From: Lineus longissimus
Taxonomy: Eukaryota > Nemertea > Pilidiophora > Heteronemertea > Lineidae
Assembly (NCBI RefSeq): GCF_910592395.1
Contig: NC_088312.1
Coordinates: forward strand, 18,111,292 to 18,175,291
Length of the DNA: 64,000 bases
Direction of reading: 5' to 3'
The first letter of the stretch is position 1; the number at the start of each line of letters is the position of its first letter. The position numbers were made by a program, and so were the translations under genes. This document shows positions 22,605 through 34,046 of this stretch, in pieces. Under the pieces are notes generated by a model. That model was not told where the DNA came from and did no database searches. It saw only the letters and a list, made by a program, of their open reading frames with translations.

Positions 22605-22837
22605 ATGAACAGACGCAGAGCCAATACTGGCAAAGCAAAATGCCATGACAAACTGAAAGCAGGACCGGAGCCTGCGAGAGACGCGTTTGTATTCAGGCTA
22701 AATAGGGGGACTCTTGAGTCAGATATCGAAGAGTATGTGAAAGAACAGAACATCAATGTGCGCGCAGTGAAAATACTGTCGCATTCTGATGCTGCGTTTT
22801 GCTCTTTTAGAGTCACGGTTGGGAAGTCAGACTTTAA
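22605..22837 (+). pseudogene. LINE-A ORF1, first part (RRM-like)
   Basis: The N-terminal 78 residues of a LINE ORF1 nucleic-acid chaperone. The stretch DAFVFRLNRGTLESDIEEYV and the following SFRV are typical of the RRM-like domain in ORF1 of CR1/L2-type LINEs. The frame is cut at codon K by a 3.4-kb insertion and resumes at 26239 with LVCEDTWPEG, in frame when the insertion is removed. ATG 22605 is the first in frame; the true start may lie upstream. Confidence 0.75.
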
Positions 22838-23098
22838 ACAAGAGGCCCAAGGGCCTGGCGCTCAGCTGAGTTGTTGCTGCGTTGTTCGTATATATTACAT
22901 TACTCGTCAAACTCTACTAAACTAAGGACTCAAAGCCTAAGGATATTAGCTTCTGGATGTATAACAGTGAATTACGGTAGACTGGCGCAATCTACTTCAA
23001 GCAAGCTCCACCCTTGCAATGTGTGCGCAAACAGATAACCTAACCTATATTGGACCATCAATTCTACACACAGCAACATGATTCATCCTCAGCTGTTA

Positions 23099-23121
23099 CC
23101 ATGATGATGATGATGATGATC
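23099..23121 (+). repeat. (GAT)n microsatellite
   Basis: Seven consecutive ATG/GAT triplets. Confidence 0.9.
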
Positions 23122-23448
23122 CTTTTCGCAAATTGGTCGTCTTCTGTCTTTCTTCCATACTTCAGTGCCACCGGATGTAGTCTGCCCTTGTGGAGGGATC
23201 CTTTCAGCACCGGGACACAAGAATCCATGCGAATTGAATCACATGGAGAGACTAGCCCAATCACCCGCTTTTGGCTGGGTAGAAATGGGTAAATCTCGCA
23301 GACTGGACCTTAAACTCTAATGCCGACGTGTGAGGCCGGTCTGACAGATGAGTAAGTGGGGTCCACCTAATGCAGAAGGCACCAGTTTCCCTAACTAAAA
23401 GGGTAACATTAACAAAATGCTCTACCCAACTCTATTATTGCCTAAAGG

Positions 23449-24765
23449 CCTGCGTACACTAGTAAAATATTAGCAACATTTTTACATTTCCAGTTGCAAC
23501 AAATGTTGCAAAAATGTTGCGTAGTGTGTACAGAGCAAAACGCGTCTTGCAACATGTTGTAAAATTGTTGCAAATTAAATGCAATGCAATTCTTTGTTGC
23601 ATGTTGTAAAAATGTTGCAAACTCTTCAGCCAATCAGAAATAGGATTTGCGTCATGTGATCTACCGGAGTTCATGTGACTTGAACAAGAAGCAGGTATAG
23701 CAACTCTCAAGTGAGTGTCTTGCTTCGTAGGGTGATGAAACCTTTTCTAGAAGTTTTTGTGTGACGGCTTGTCAGTCAGCCGCAACTCCTTTAGGCTGCG
23801 TATCCATAGGCTGTTCCGTGCCCTGCACAACATTCCCTTTTTACCGCCTGGCGCGCCACACGGACAATGAACCTTCGTTGGTGTTATTGATCGTTCCCAT
23901 AGGTTATGCCGTGTCACATTGCGGGCATATATGCACTGTGGATTGGGAATATAGGCCCATATTGGGATTGAACATGTCCATTCTTTTGCGAGTGAACAAC
24001 ACGGAAGCAATGTCTGAGGCGAAATTAATTCAAGAGGTTCATCAACGGGAACTACTCTGGGACCCCGAAACTGATGATTATCATAACAAGCACGAACCTG
24101 TAATTTGTTGCTTAAGTCAGGTTTTATATACATGTACATGTCAATTTGATGTTGCAAGTGAAAATACAAGTTACTTGTATTTTCATTTTCAATATTCATA
24201 AGAAATTGTCTTCTGAAATAATGACAGCGTGCGGATAAACGCGATTGACCGCTGCGAAATGAGGACTACAAAGGCCTACCATGACCAAAAAGGAATATCC
24301 AATGGAGACTCAGGGCATAGTGCCAGGTCACAAGGCTGTTACGCCATAACGCCACACTACACAAGGGCATACCCTATGGATACGCGGCCTTAACAGGCAG
24401 TGGTATGCCCCATCATCCACCCTCATTTTGATCCAGGGCCTGGTCCATATTCTCTTTGGTTATTTCGCCGCCTCTTCCGTCTCTTAACAATGACAGCTAA
24501 AATTGCTGCAGAAGCACTCAAAACACATCTTCTCTCCTTGGAATCATCCATTTTCCCTCCAAAATACCTATTTCCCTTTGTTCCCACTAAAAAGTTTGCA
24601 ACAATTTACCAACATGTTGTAAAAATGTTGCTAATTTGTTGCAATTTTGTTGCTAGTGAACACAGGGCCTTGAAGGGCTTGTTGCAAAATTGTTGTAAAA
24701 ATGTTGGTAAAATGTTGGTAAAATGTTGGTAAAATGTTGCTAATATTTTACTAGTGTACACCCTG
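23449..24765. mobile_element. hAT-like non-autonomous element
   Basis: The ends are inverted: GTACACTAGTAAAATATT on the left (23454 on) and the same on the complement of the right, where it is preceded by CAGGGT. A CAGGG-type terminus is characteristic of hAT elements; the left terminus has decayed. Both sub-terminal regions are packed with copies of the word GTTGCAACATTTT/TGTTGTAAAATGTTG, as expected of transposase-binding sites. A clean 8-bp duplication could not be identified. No transposase remains. A Harbinger-like MITE sits inside. Confidence 0.7.
23794..24389. mobile_element. PIF/Harbinger-type MITE (TTA target duplication)
   Basis: The ends are inverted copies, GGCTGCGTATCCATAGG and GGCCGCGTATCCATAGG, flanked on both sides by TTA (23791-23793 and 24390-24392). 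TTA duplications with GGC termini are usual for PIF/Harbinger. Open frames of about 150 codons on both strands within it are by-products of the sequence and resemble no protein family. Confidence 0.8.
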
Positions 24766-24896
24766 CTTAAGTCAAGTGAAACTCTTAACAAACCTTAGCA
24801 GAATGCCACCATTGAAATGTTGATAATAATGATAGCAAGTAAAAACTTTAAACAGATAGACTTGATTTTTTTAACCAACTGCCACATGCGGTTTTC

Positions 24897-24902
24897 TTTA
24901 TT
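24897..24902 (-). terminator. Polyadenylation signal AATAAA of the small two-exon gene
   Basis: On the minus strand AATAAA lies about 45 bp after the stop codon of the 25726-24947 gene, a normal distance for a 3' end. Confidence 0.65.
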
Positions 24903-24946
24903 TAGTAAATTTTGAGGTAAGTATTACAGAATGAAATACTTGAATA

Positions 24947-25726
24947 CTAGAATTGCCTGGCTCTTCTGATGATTGCACTGGTGAACACCGAAGTCGATGG
25001 GATGTGCAAAGTCATAGCTCGATCCTCTCTCTTGGTCATCTTTGAGATGTGGTCACCAAATATGTTCAAATGCAGCTGCAGATCATTCCTGTCCTGCAAA
25101 ACATGATGAGGAGATAACATTTTAATTTTGATAGAATAGGTAAGCTAGCCAAGTTTTATATCAAATACAAGGCCAACAACAACTGATAAGGCGCTAGGGC
25201 CGAATGATCAAGGAAGTTCATTAATATGATTGGGAATACATTGTGATAAGAGTGATGAATCGGCCCCGTTTGAAGCATTGTGCTATGTACAGTGTGCAAG
25301 TGTCAGTGTGTATCATATCGCATTTATTGTTTGTTGACATTTCAAATCGCTGGCGTCGATCCTCAATTACACTGTTTATGTACATTGGCAACCTTACCCG
25401 ATGATATCAGAACGATGTTTATTATTGTCTTGTTTATTCACATTAGTTCTGCTATGTGACAAGAGTTATTTGTTGAGAAATCCATGATTTAAAGCCGGAC
25501 TTTGACATCGTTTCTCAGACCAACCAAGCTGCATTTCGCAGATCGTTTTTCAACGATCGTCGACGAACTATTTCAAATTAATCACATCCAATTAAACAAT
25601 CCAAGCCTTCCCTAATATCATCAACATGCAATAACACAAGCAGCCAAATATTATCGCCTATGAAATTGTGAATTTAATGAGAACTTACCTCTGAATTGAC
25701 AGAACGCGATCTATTCCATAGCATGG
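24947..25726 (-). CDS. Small two-exon gene of unknown function inside a mobile element
   Basis: Exon 1 (25726-25691) reads from an ATG and ends at a consensus donor (GAG|GTAAGT). Exon 2 (25093-24947) follows a consensus acceptor (GTTTTGCAG|G), is open for 48 codons and stops at TAG. The phases match. With this start the product is 60 residues, basic, with a C-terminal tail ending AIIRRARQF; I recognise no family. A longer N-terminus is possible. Upstream on the minus strand a CCAAT-type word and a CpG-rich stretch (about 25740-25810) could form a promoter; AATAAA follows the stop. The gene lies wholly inside an insertion that splits LINE-A ORF1, so it was carried in. It could be a captured host gene, or a chance combination of splice-like signals. 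Confidence 0.5.
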
Positions 25727-26124
25727 TCTCCTTACGTCTGAACTGCGCAGACTCGAGACGTGACGTTCGCTGCATGTGTGATTGGACGTGGGATAACTCG
25801 CGCGAAATTTAAAATGCTCTTCTTGGGGGGTGCTCACTAAATTGCGCCAGTAACACCACCTGGTGAGAAATTCATGAACTACGCCTATTGATAATGAAAG
25901 AGAAAGCTTTGCTCTATAAAATTAGATTTGATTCATGATTCCCAACTGAGAAATCAGCTGCTGGAAAAGTTTTTGGAAAATTTCGCTCGGTGCCACCTAG
26001 TGGCCAAACCGCTCATCCTGCCGGACCCACATTTGGTCTATTCAGGAGTCCTGAAGGGTCTCAACGCCTCAGAGGGAAAATCTATCGCCTATCCGCCATA
26101 GTTTTGAAACGTGCCTGTTTAACG

Positions 26125-26125
<1 letters not shown>

Positions 26126-26179
<54 letters not shown>

Positions 26180-26182
26180 GGA
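26126..26182 (+). repeat. (CAGA)n microsatellite in the rolling-circle-like element
   Basis: About 13 uninterrupted copies of the tetramer ACAG/CAGA lie just before the terminal hairpin, in the same place as the (GAC)n tract of the related elements. Confidence 0.9.
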
Positions 26183-26238
26183 CACTCATTCTACCATTTA
26201 CTCATATGAATAGCTCAGCTTTTCAGCTGAGCTAAAAA

Positions 26239-26989
26239 CTCGTTTGTGAGGATACGTGGCCTGAGGGCGTAATGGTTAGGAAGTACGTCGTATCGTTCAG
26301 AGATCGGGAACAAAAGGGTCAAAATTAAGTTCATGTTTCAGAGCCTGCAAATAGCTCTTTTGTTAACATTGACTACAATGAATGTGTTGCGACTATGTAC
26401 ATTTAACAGTAATGGCCATGGGCCCGATAGAAAGCAGTACATGAGAGAACACTGAGAAAACACTGACTTTCTCTTGTTACCGGACACTGGCTTTTTCATG
26501 ATCAACTCCTCAAATTAATTGGGGACATTGGGAACAACGTTGATATCCATGGTGTATCTGGCATGGAGGGTGAGTCATTGTTAATTGGTAGACCGTATGG
26601 TGGCGTTGCAATAGCTTGGAATGCAAGCAGCGAAGCGAGTATAACTTCAGTGCAGCACGACTCAAAACGAGTGTGTGCTGTTAAAATAAAAAGCGAGTCT
26701 ATTAAAGACGGTTTACTGCTGGTCAATATTTATATGCCAACCGATTCTGGTACGAGGGAAACTGTATCAGAATTTGATAGAGTGTTACAAGAAGCTTCTG
26801 CCATTCTAGCTACTAACAATGGAGAGGTTATAATAGGGGGAGACCTGAATACCGACTTCAGTAGGCTTCAGTCGGAATACACCAAAGCACTGCTGGATTT
26901 CGTTGAACGGGAAAACCTTATTTGTGGTCTCACGCATAATACACGTAATGTTGATTTTACCTTTGAAAGTAAAATAAATGGTGAACGTT
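26239..26989 (+). pseudogene. LINE-A: end of ORF1 and start of ORF2 (endonuclease)
   Basis: ORF1 ends here with WPEGVMVRKY and a stop at about 26332. ORF2 starts at ATG 26378 with the apurinic-type endonuclease (LRLCTFNSNG, then after decayed codons GRPYGGVAIAWN, VNIYMPTDSG, IIGGDLNTDF). It nicks target DNA to prime reverse transcription. Stops near 26453 and 26517 show decay. The domain is cut at 26989 by the Ginger1 transposon and resumes at about 34047 with the region leading to a SDHSSLHMG-type catalytic end. CR1/L2-like by general resemblance; the clade is not certain. Confidence 0.8.
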
Positions 26990-27117
26990 TGTTACTCTCC
27001 TAACGAGACGGGATTCCTAAAAAATCGGTTTTTCAGCTCCAAACGAAACGGTGGCCGTGTCTAAAAGATCGGTAATTTTTCGCTCCTAACGAAACGGTGC
27101 CGCTCCAAAAGAAACGG
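26990..27117 (+). repeat. Left terminal inverted repeat of Ginger1 with internal 15-bp iterations
   Basis: The end is built of four versions of CTCCWAACGARACGG spaced along 127 bp, each likely a transposase contact site. The right end (33915-34040) carries the same series in inverse order. Confidence 0.85.
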
Positions 27118-27385
27118 CGAGCATGCGCGTATTCAATTGATGATGTCATTCGGAATCAAGAAAGATTGCAAAGCACGTGTTTACTTTCCGCGAATGTTTA
27201 ATGTTTAAAGTTATGATTCGATATTTCTATGCTGACCTTACTTTAGGCCTAATTTTGAATGCGCCTTTATTAGTCAACAGTTCCGAGGTAAGTAAAAGAC
27301 TATGATAGGCTAGAAGACGAGACTTTTATGCATCGCACAAGTAAAGAATCTGCTGGTCATCTCTAGCCCAAGGCATAATCAGAGG

Positions 27386-28415
27386 GGCTTGTGGTATTCG
27401 ACTCGATGACTCGACGACGCGATGACTCGATGACGCGATCAAGTTGGAATCTTTTTAAAGAATATCACTGCCTGGACTGTAATTTATACATAGAATCATA
27501 AGTGGAGGAAAATAAAAAAGAACCGATCATTACCAACCCCTTTCCAGCTGTTTTCACCGTATCTAATCCGACCATTTTTCGTTTCCTACAAGTTCGCATT
27601 TTTGATAAAACCATGCGCCATGTTGCTATGCAAGCTTACCGTCAATACAGCTAAATACACCTAAATATAGCTGGTTCAGATCAACCTCCTACCCAGGTTC
27701 TTTACGAGCAGAAATTCCAATGTTAAAATGACACGCGAGTTCCTGGAGACAAGGTTGGCTCTGGATATCAGCACGGCAATATTAAATGTCCTATACACCT
27801 TTCCAGAAATGGGGCGCTGAGTGTCCGAAATAGTGATGTCATAAGGGGAAACTAGGCCTGTGGTGGAGGGACAAAGGAGATAGTCATGGTTGACCAACAC
27901 ACTTGAATGCCTTTAATGACGGACAAGGGGGAAAAAGTTAGTTCCAATGCAAGCCACCAATTTCGGAAAGCATGTATAGGGGCTGATGTATTGGGGGGGG
28001 GGGGGGGCAGATGTCAAGGGGCGGAAGAGGGACTGAGTGACTGAGTCTAAAAAACTGCACATATGCGAAATTCCGATTGTTGACAGACTACCACATGACA
28101 TCTGACATTGGCCACTAGAAGCTTGTTTGTCAATTAAATCTCCGGTCATTTTGCATGCTATGAAACTTCCGCGAGTCCTTTAAATATCAAAATCAATCGC
28201 GGGGACCAATCTTCAGTGGCCATGGCTGGGGGGGGGGGGGCACATCCTTCTACATACCGTAGCTGGGTATGGGAAGGCCGAGCTAAAACCTCTGCTGTTG
28301 CAGCGGTAGCCCGGAGACCAGGATCATGGGATTCCGTATTTTAGCAAAATCCATAGCAACGATCGCGTCATCGAGCCATCGCGTCGTCGAGTCATCGAGT
28401 CGAATACCACAAGCC
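27386..28415. mobile_element. 1030-bp TIR element nested in Ginger1, 8-bp TSD
   Basis: The 57-bp inverted ends begin GGCTTGTGGTATTCGACTCG and continue with iterated GACTCGAYGACGCGATGACTCG words, matching at all but one or two positions. The octamer ATCAGAGG is repeated exactly outside both ends (27378-27385 and 28416-28423). An 8-bp duplication fits hAT, P or some Mutator-like elements; the terminal bases do not decide. Long G runs lie at about 27990-28006 and 28229-28240. No transposase is encoded. Confidence 0.85.
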
Positions 28416-29033
28416 ATCAGAGGGCACCTGTAATGTAGCCTTATATACAGTTACATTGTGTACAAGCAGTACTAACAGAGGATTTAGCTATGTAACTACA
28501 TATATGGGCTCCATTGCATGATAGTGTATGTTGTAGGCTTAAGTTGCTGCATCTCTTGAGCCGCTCTTGAGTTTTACCAGGTATTACTTCTCAGGCATAT
28601 AAGGGCCGTTTAGACGCTTCCCAAGAAAACTGCATTCGGATCCGATCGGATCGAACCCATGCCAGAACGAATGGGGTCTCATTAAAATGTATCCGTTTAG
28701 ACATCCTGACAATATAAAACCATTTCAATGAAACAGGCGTACTTCAAAAAGGTACCCCGGGTCTTCTGGTTTATGTAGTCATTCCTTAGGCCTATCTTAG
28801 GCCTATTAATCGCATAATAGCGCGAACAAATCATTCTCAAAAAATATTCACTTTTGCTTTTTGCAATATTCTAGAATATACAAATCTTAGATTAATGTGC
28901 TTATTTATGTAGGTGTAGGGCCTACTTTCTTTTGTACCGGATTAGCGAACACAAACTGATTTTATTGAATAAGATTGTATGTTGATGCAGCATATCAAAG
29001 GTTTTGTCTTCTGATACTTTGTCTTTTTTTCAG

Positions 29034-32000
29034 GATGAAATAGGTTAAAGATGTCGTGGCTCAAGCGTTATACTTGATGATGACTTACTGATGGCTCTAT
29101 TGAAGAATGAAAAAAACGTGAAATGGTCTGACACTTTAACATCTAAAGTTAGTCTCTCTGCTTGCAGATGTTTTAAGTCAGGAAAGTATTTGTTTCGCCT
29201 TCATCATAATCCAATGACCGGAAACACCAGTATGAGAGAAATCCCTCTTTCAAAAATGAAGCTCCTCTTCGGTCGATCCAATCGCATCAGCCGATGGAAA
29301 GGTGTCAAATAGACCTTGTTGAATTTTCTAAGATCCCTGTGGCAATCGATGATAAAACATTTAAGTACGTTATGTCGGTAATTAACATTTTTTCCCGCTT
29401 TGTTTGGATTCGTCCAATTCAATCAAAAATCTGCGGACAATGTGGCCAACGAACTTTTCCCATCTTTATGGAATACGGTGCGCCCAGAATTCTTCAGAGT
29501 GTCCAGGCTGGTGAATTCAAAAATGTTGTTACCACCCTCTGCCAGCTATTGAACGTGAAAATCATTCACAGCAGTGCGTACAATCCTCAATAACAAGGAA
29601 AGGTAGGTTACGTTTTTCAAGAAGGAACCAACAAATTATTTCAGTTCAGTTTCAGCGGGACTTGCTGTACGCTTGGAGTAATAACCTTGACTACTCCAAG
29701 CTGTACGCTAACCATCATTCATTCAAAATACACAGTTTACATAAAGACATCATTAAAATATCACAATGTATTAAGCCGGAATTCATGGGTATACGGCTCG
29801 GGCAGTGCATTACTTTTGGTTTAGTCCAGTGTTTGCAATTGTACTTGCTGGGATTAGTATGTTGTTAGCCCCGACGGGCTGCTTTTAACTCAGTCAACAC
29901 CTTTTGTGAATGTAAAACTCAATGACTGTATACAGCAGAATGCAGCGTCTTAATTTATCGTTGGATTTCTAATTGCAGATCTAGCGGTCACATTCTACGT
30001 GGAAGGATAAGCTGCGATACAACTTAACAAACACAGACATCGGCGCTTTGACAAATTGGGTAGAGAAAACACCGCATTACGCTAGGCTTTACAACGAGTC
30101 TCCTCATGAGTCACTTGGAGGTAAATAGCATAATCAACGTGTCGTGATTATTCGAAAAAGCAAAACGACTATGTGCAATATGATGTAATGCAGTGTCGAA
30201 TGTTACATCGCACCCATCTGGGAATCCTTTCATACCTCCTCCAATAACGAATTATTCGTATGGTTTACTCGAAATGATGGCTGGCCTTCACCGAACATGT
30301 ATCGTTGATACAAATGCAGTAGCCTAAGATTGAAAATATAATACTGAACATATACATATTATCAGTGATTCACAAGAAGTAATATAGGTCCATGGTAATA
30401 ACGGGCACCATGTCATTGAAAAAAACAAAATTAATACAGAGACATGTCTTGGTCAGAGGTGTGTCAAAGATCGATGTATGTCACACTGTCTGTTTAGTTA
30501 CAGTTTTTGTATTAGTGATGATTAGCATTTTGAATATAATAATAACATATTTAATCCTTTCAGGAGCTACATCATCATTTGAGGCATTCTTTGCAAGACA
30601 ATCCAACCACCCTGGTAGTCTACTAAAAGTTGGGAATGACGATAATCTTAGTGACTTTGAATGTGAAGAGGAAACATTGAATGTAAGCATCTTAAAGAAC
30701 GCACCGCACTCCTTGTTTGACATTGATGCCCACCGTATAAAAACTTAGATGTAATTGGAGACAAGTCATGCATAGTTCCACACAAGTCATTGGACCAGTG
30801 GAAAGTAAATGATATAAGATATCTGCAGGAGTTGTTAAAACACAATACTTAATGGCCTACATACCGTCAGTAATGAATAGGGTCTGAAGCAATTTCTGGT
30901 CCTCAAAATGGTAATGACAAACAACATGTTCATGTGCCTACCCACATTTGAGGGTAAATGAAGCCAATCAGCCGGCCTGTATTAGTGTATTTGTTTGAGA
31001 CAGTTTGTTAAAGGAAATAGGATATTTGACGCAGCCGGTTACTTACAATTATATAAATTTTGACTAACTATGTTTCATTGTGTGGAAAATTCGTATGTTC
31101 ACATACGCCACGAATTATCATATAATACCTTTTTTCAGGATTCCAAAGTAAATACTACGGCAGAAGAAGAGAAGGAAGATTGCACTGACGGGTTCTTGAA
31201 ATTTGCAGAATTGAGACGTCAAGGAATCCGCAAGGATTCTGCCAGGGCAGCTCAAAGGATGATCAACCAAAAGTTATCAAAACGCCCTCCGTCTGTTTAC
31301 GATGTGGATGAGGAAGTCTTTGTCAGGTTTATTGGAAAGGATAAACGTGTAGCGCGTGGTGGCCGAAACATAAAAGCCACAGTTGCCGTCAAAGGAACTA
31401 TAATTGAGGCAAATCCAGAACAATATAGATACAAAGTGTCGTACAGAGCCGACGATGAAGAAATGGTGACCGAGTGGGTGAAGGTGGACAGGCTTACATC
31501 AGTTACTAAGGAAACCGAAGAGGGCAAACAACGAAAGATACGCGAAAATCCCCCCAAGTTCATGAAATCAAAGAAGGTGTGTGCATGCGACAATGAATGT
31601 GAACGGAAGCCATCACCTCGATGCAGCTACAATATACACCGGATTTGCTGTCAGAAAGTAAAATCTGTTTATCCTTGTGCAGTGCACCGAATGGCAACAC
31701 CCCACGTTCCTAGTGCAGGCTATTTGGAAAGGACTGGTGACATTGATCACACCATTTCAATGCTTGAAATGGTGTAGCTTCAAGCGGCTATAGAGGAGTC
31801 GCAGAAGGCTAACCGCGAACACGACGAAGCAGTAATGAACCTCCTCGAGAATGCCAGACTCAATGGGTATGGAATACGGAATTCTATTGAAGGGGATGGG
31901 GCATGTATGTTTGCGGCAGTTGTAGACCAACTGAGACGCATTGGTGTAAATGATTTTGATACTGGCAGTCTTCGGCAGACAACAGTTGCCTACTTAAGAC

Positions 32001-32760
32001 AGCATCCGACGACAAGTGACGGAACGCCACTTTCCTCGTTTATTGCCGGCAATAACTGGAACGCGTATTTGCGTCAAATGCAAAAGGAGGGAACCTGGGG
32101 GACCATGTTTGTCTCTTAGCATTAGCTGAGGTGTTACAACGAAGAATACAAGTTATACCAAGCATCAGAGACGCAATAATTTAAATAAATCCAAGTGGGA
32201 TAATTATATCGCCTACACAGCCACCAAGAACTTCATTACGTCAGTTTAGAACCCATTGATACACCGGCTGACTCACCAACCATTTCACTTGTGAAACCTC
32301 ATGCAGAACCAAATAACTCAAGCGATACCTTGGAGTATACATTCTCGCCTACTACAGTAACAAATGTGATTGACCTAAATGATACATTAATTAACATGGC
32401 AAGGGAAGAGGATCCTGAATATCTTGCGACACTTGATCTCGTTGACACGGAGATTGCTTTGGGGATTAACAATATCTCTAGGCAGTGGGCCATGGAGCTT
32501 GAGTAAGAGGGAGTAAGGCTGAAAAAAATTTCTGGTCACTTCGTTGTAACGGAAGAACAGTTAGACAATTTTGATACATTTCGAGACAACCTCAGTTCTA
32601 CGGACCTAAGCAAGCGTTCAAATTCAGCTCTGCTTCGTTTATGTATGAAACATATTAGGCCGAAGTCCCACTTTGAAGAAGATAATGAGTTCGTTTTCCT
32701 TGACTCTCGTGCTGCAAATGAATACGATCTTTGGAAAAATGCAATAAGTAAACTAGGTTG
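29034..32760 (+). pseudogene. Ginger1 transposase (integrase, chromo-like linker, Cys-rich, OTU), decayed
   Basis: Exons joined by consensus splice sites: up to 29602, 29979-30120, 30564-30682 and 31139-32760; phases agree at every junction. Exon 1 holds the integrase core (QIDLVEF with D1; VINIFSRFVW; FMEYGAPRILQ), exon 2 the KDKLRYN...NESPHESLG part. Exon 4 has a GTIIEANPEQYRYKVSY linker with a W-VKVDRL end like GPY/F modules, a Cys/His-rich patch (about 31579-31692) and the OTU domain (GDGACMFAAVVDQLR; LHYVSLEPI). Breaks: V replaces the second catalytic D, a stop replaces the catalytic E, a TAG at 31775 and a frameshift near 32096 precede the OTU end. The product is dead in this copy. Upstream exons (zinc finger) were not identified. 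Confidence 0.85.
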
Positions 32761-33914
32761 ACTCCAATGTTATGATTGGCCTTATAAAATGACAGACTAG
32801 ACAAGACAGGATTAGATGAAGAACGCTTTTCCAAAATGGGATAAGTGTCTGCTCAATTTTTTTTCTATCATGGGCATCATAGTAATATTATCATGTTATG
32901 GACTATTTTCTCCGCAAGTTTTCCTTCTTATTGAACGAAACACCTTGATCATGTGTGTGTGGGCAATAATGCGGTAATCTTTTAATGCGTTTTGTATTAC
33001 GTAATGTAATGTACATTGTATTTTCAAATGCATTTTACTCATTTTGAAAAAGAACTCTTCATTGGCTTCACTCCTGTCTCTCAGGGTAATGTTCATGTTC
33101 TAAGGGTAACTTAGGTGTTTTCTTAGGTGGTTTGCACAAGAATTTTCATTGATTCTGTCGGAACGCCACCACGTCTTATAATATCGCGTGAACGTACAGT
33201 GTTCATGTTATCTACTTATTCATAACTGAAATCAACATTTGTGTGCATTTATACCGACGATATAGCGGATTAGTATTGGGGCATGTTGTCAATCGTTTTA
33301 CAAAGGAGAGAAGTCAGGTGTTATTCATTTATTTGGCGCAAAGTAAATTTTCATAATGTATTATATTTTGTGTGTGATAATACGGTCCATATACTCCAAA
33401 TGCAATGCAATAACTGGCATCTCGAACATTTTGAATCGCGCATATACATTTACAATCATTCATATTACGTTTATTTTTAGAAAATCATTCGTTCTCAATG
33501 CTTTAAATTATTTTCGCCTTCTATTCCTTTCCCATGAAGAGCCGCGAGGATAGGACCTAAAGACCATTTAGTGTATCCCACTGCAGGTTTCCTATATTCT
33601 CTCGAAACTGCCCCTCTAAACAGTATTATTGGATCTCAAACTCCTGAATCCCGACATTGCATGAGGAATGATACTACAAGTCCACATCATTGCGCCTATT
33701 CGTGAATTCATTGCATATAAAAAAGACATATTGTCGGCAGATTTGTGTGAAAAATTATAACTATAATTATGACTGTAAAGAGCATCTTTGATCGTGCAAA
33801 TATTAATTTTGAACATCCCATTAATCCACGATGATATACAGATGGACTGCTTATGCACCCTTGACACAAAATTAAGTAATAGCAAAAATTCAGATTGAAA
33901 CTTTGCGCCACTGA
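32761..33914. other. Ginger1 3' region without genes
   Basis: AT-rich sequence between the transposase stop and the right inverted end. No frames of interest, no repeats beyond GTAATGTA-like words near 33000. Confidence 0.5.
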
Positions 33915-34046
33915 CCGTTTCTTTTGGAGGCACCGTTTCGTTAGGAGCGAAAAATTACCAATCTTTTAGGCACGGCCACCGTTTCTTTTGGAGCTGAAAA
34001 ACCGATCATTTAGGAATCCCGTCTCGTTAGGAGAGTGACAAACGTT

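Larger units (their letters stand above)
22838..26238 (+). mobile_element. Rolling-circle-like (Helentron/HINE-type) element carrying a gene
   Basis: The left end AACAAGAGGCCCAAGGGCCT is a GGCC hairpin followed by GCTCAGCTGA. The right end has a (CAGA)n/(ACAG)n tract, then a hairpin with CAGCTGAGC followed by TAAAAA. The sub-terminal GCTCAGCTGA is inverted at the two ends. The LINE-A ORF1 halves on either side rejoin within an A run with no target duplication, as expected for insertion by a Helentron-type rolling-circle element (A|A on this strand). No Rep/helicase is encoded. Inside lie a hAT-like element (23449-24765) and a two-exon gene on the minus strand. The 3' 250 bp shares GGTGGCCAAACC and GAAACGTGCC with the smaller family at 44891 and 61566. 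Confidence 0.7.
26990..34040 (+). mobile_element. Ginger1 DNA transposon with integrase-like transposase and OTU domain
   Basis: This 7051-bp insertion has inverted ends of about 127 bp (26990-27117 and 33915-34040) starting TGTTACTCTCC / TGTCACTCTCC. It sits in the LINE-A endonuclease with AACGTT directly repeated outside both ends; because AACGTT is palindromic the true duplication may be 4 bp (ACGT) with ends TTGT. The LINE frame rejoins when it is removed. It encodes a spliced, decayed transposase with a retroviral-type integrase core and a C-terminal OTU protease-like domain, the hallmark of the Ginger1 group, whose known duplications are CCGG or CCGT. A 1030-bp TIR element is nested in its 5' half; 28424-29033 shows nothing recognisable. 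Confidence 0.9.

Noticed and set aside
23747-24201. Two overlapping open frames of about 150 codons on opposite strands
   Set aside because: Both lie across an inverted-repeat MITE; no domain, no splice evidence.
23454-24765. Spaced repeats of GTTGCAACATTTT considered as a CRISPR-like array
   Set aside because: Spacing and sequence are irregular, the repeats are inverted at the two ends of a hAT-like element and there are no cas genes; the genome is animal.
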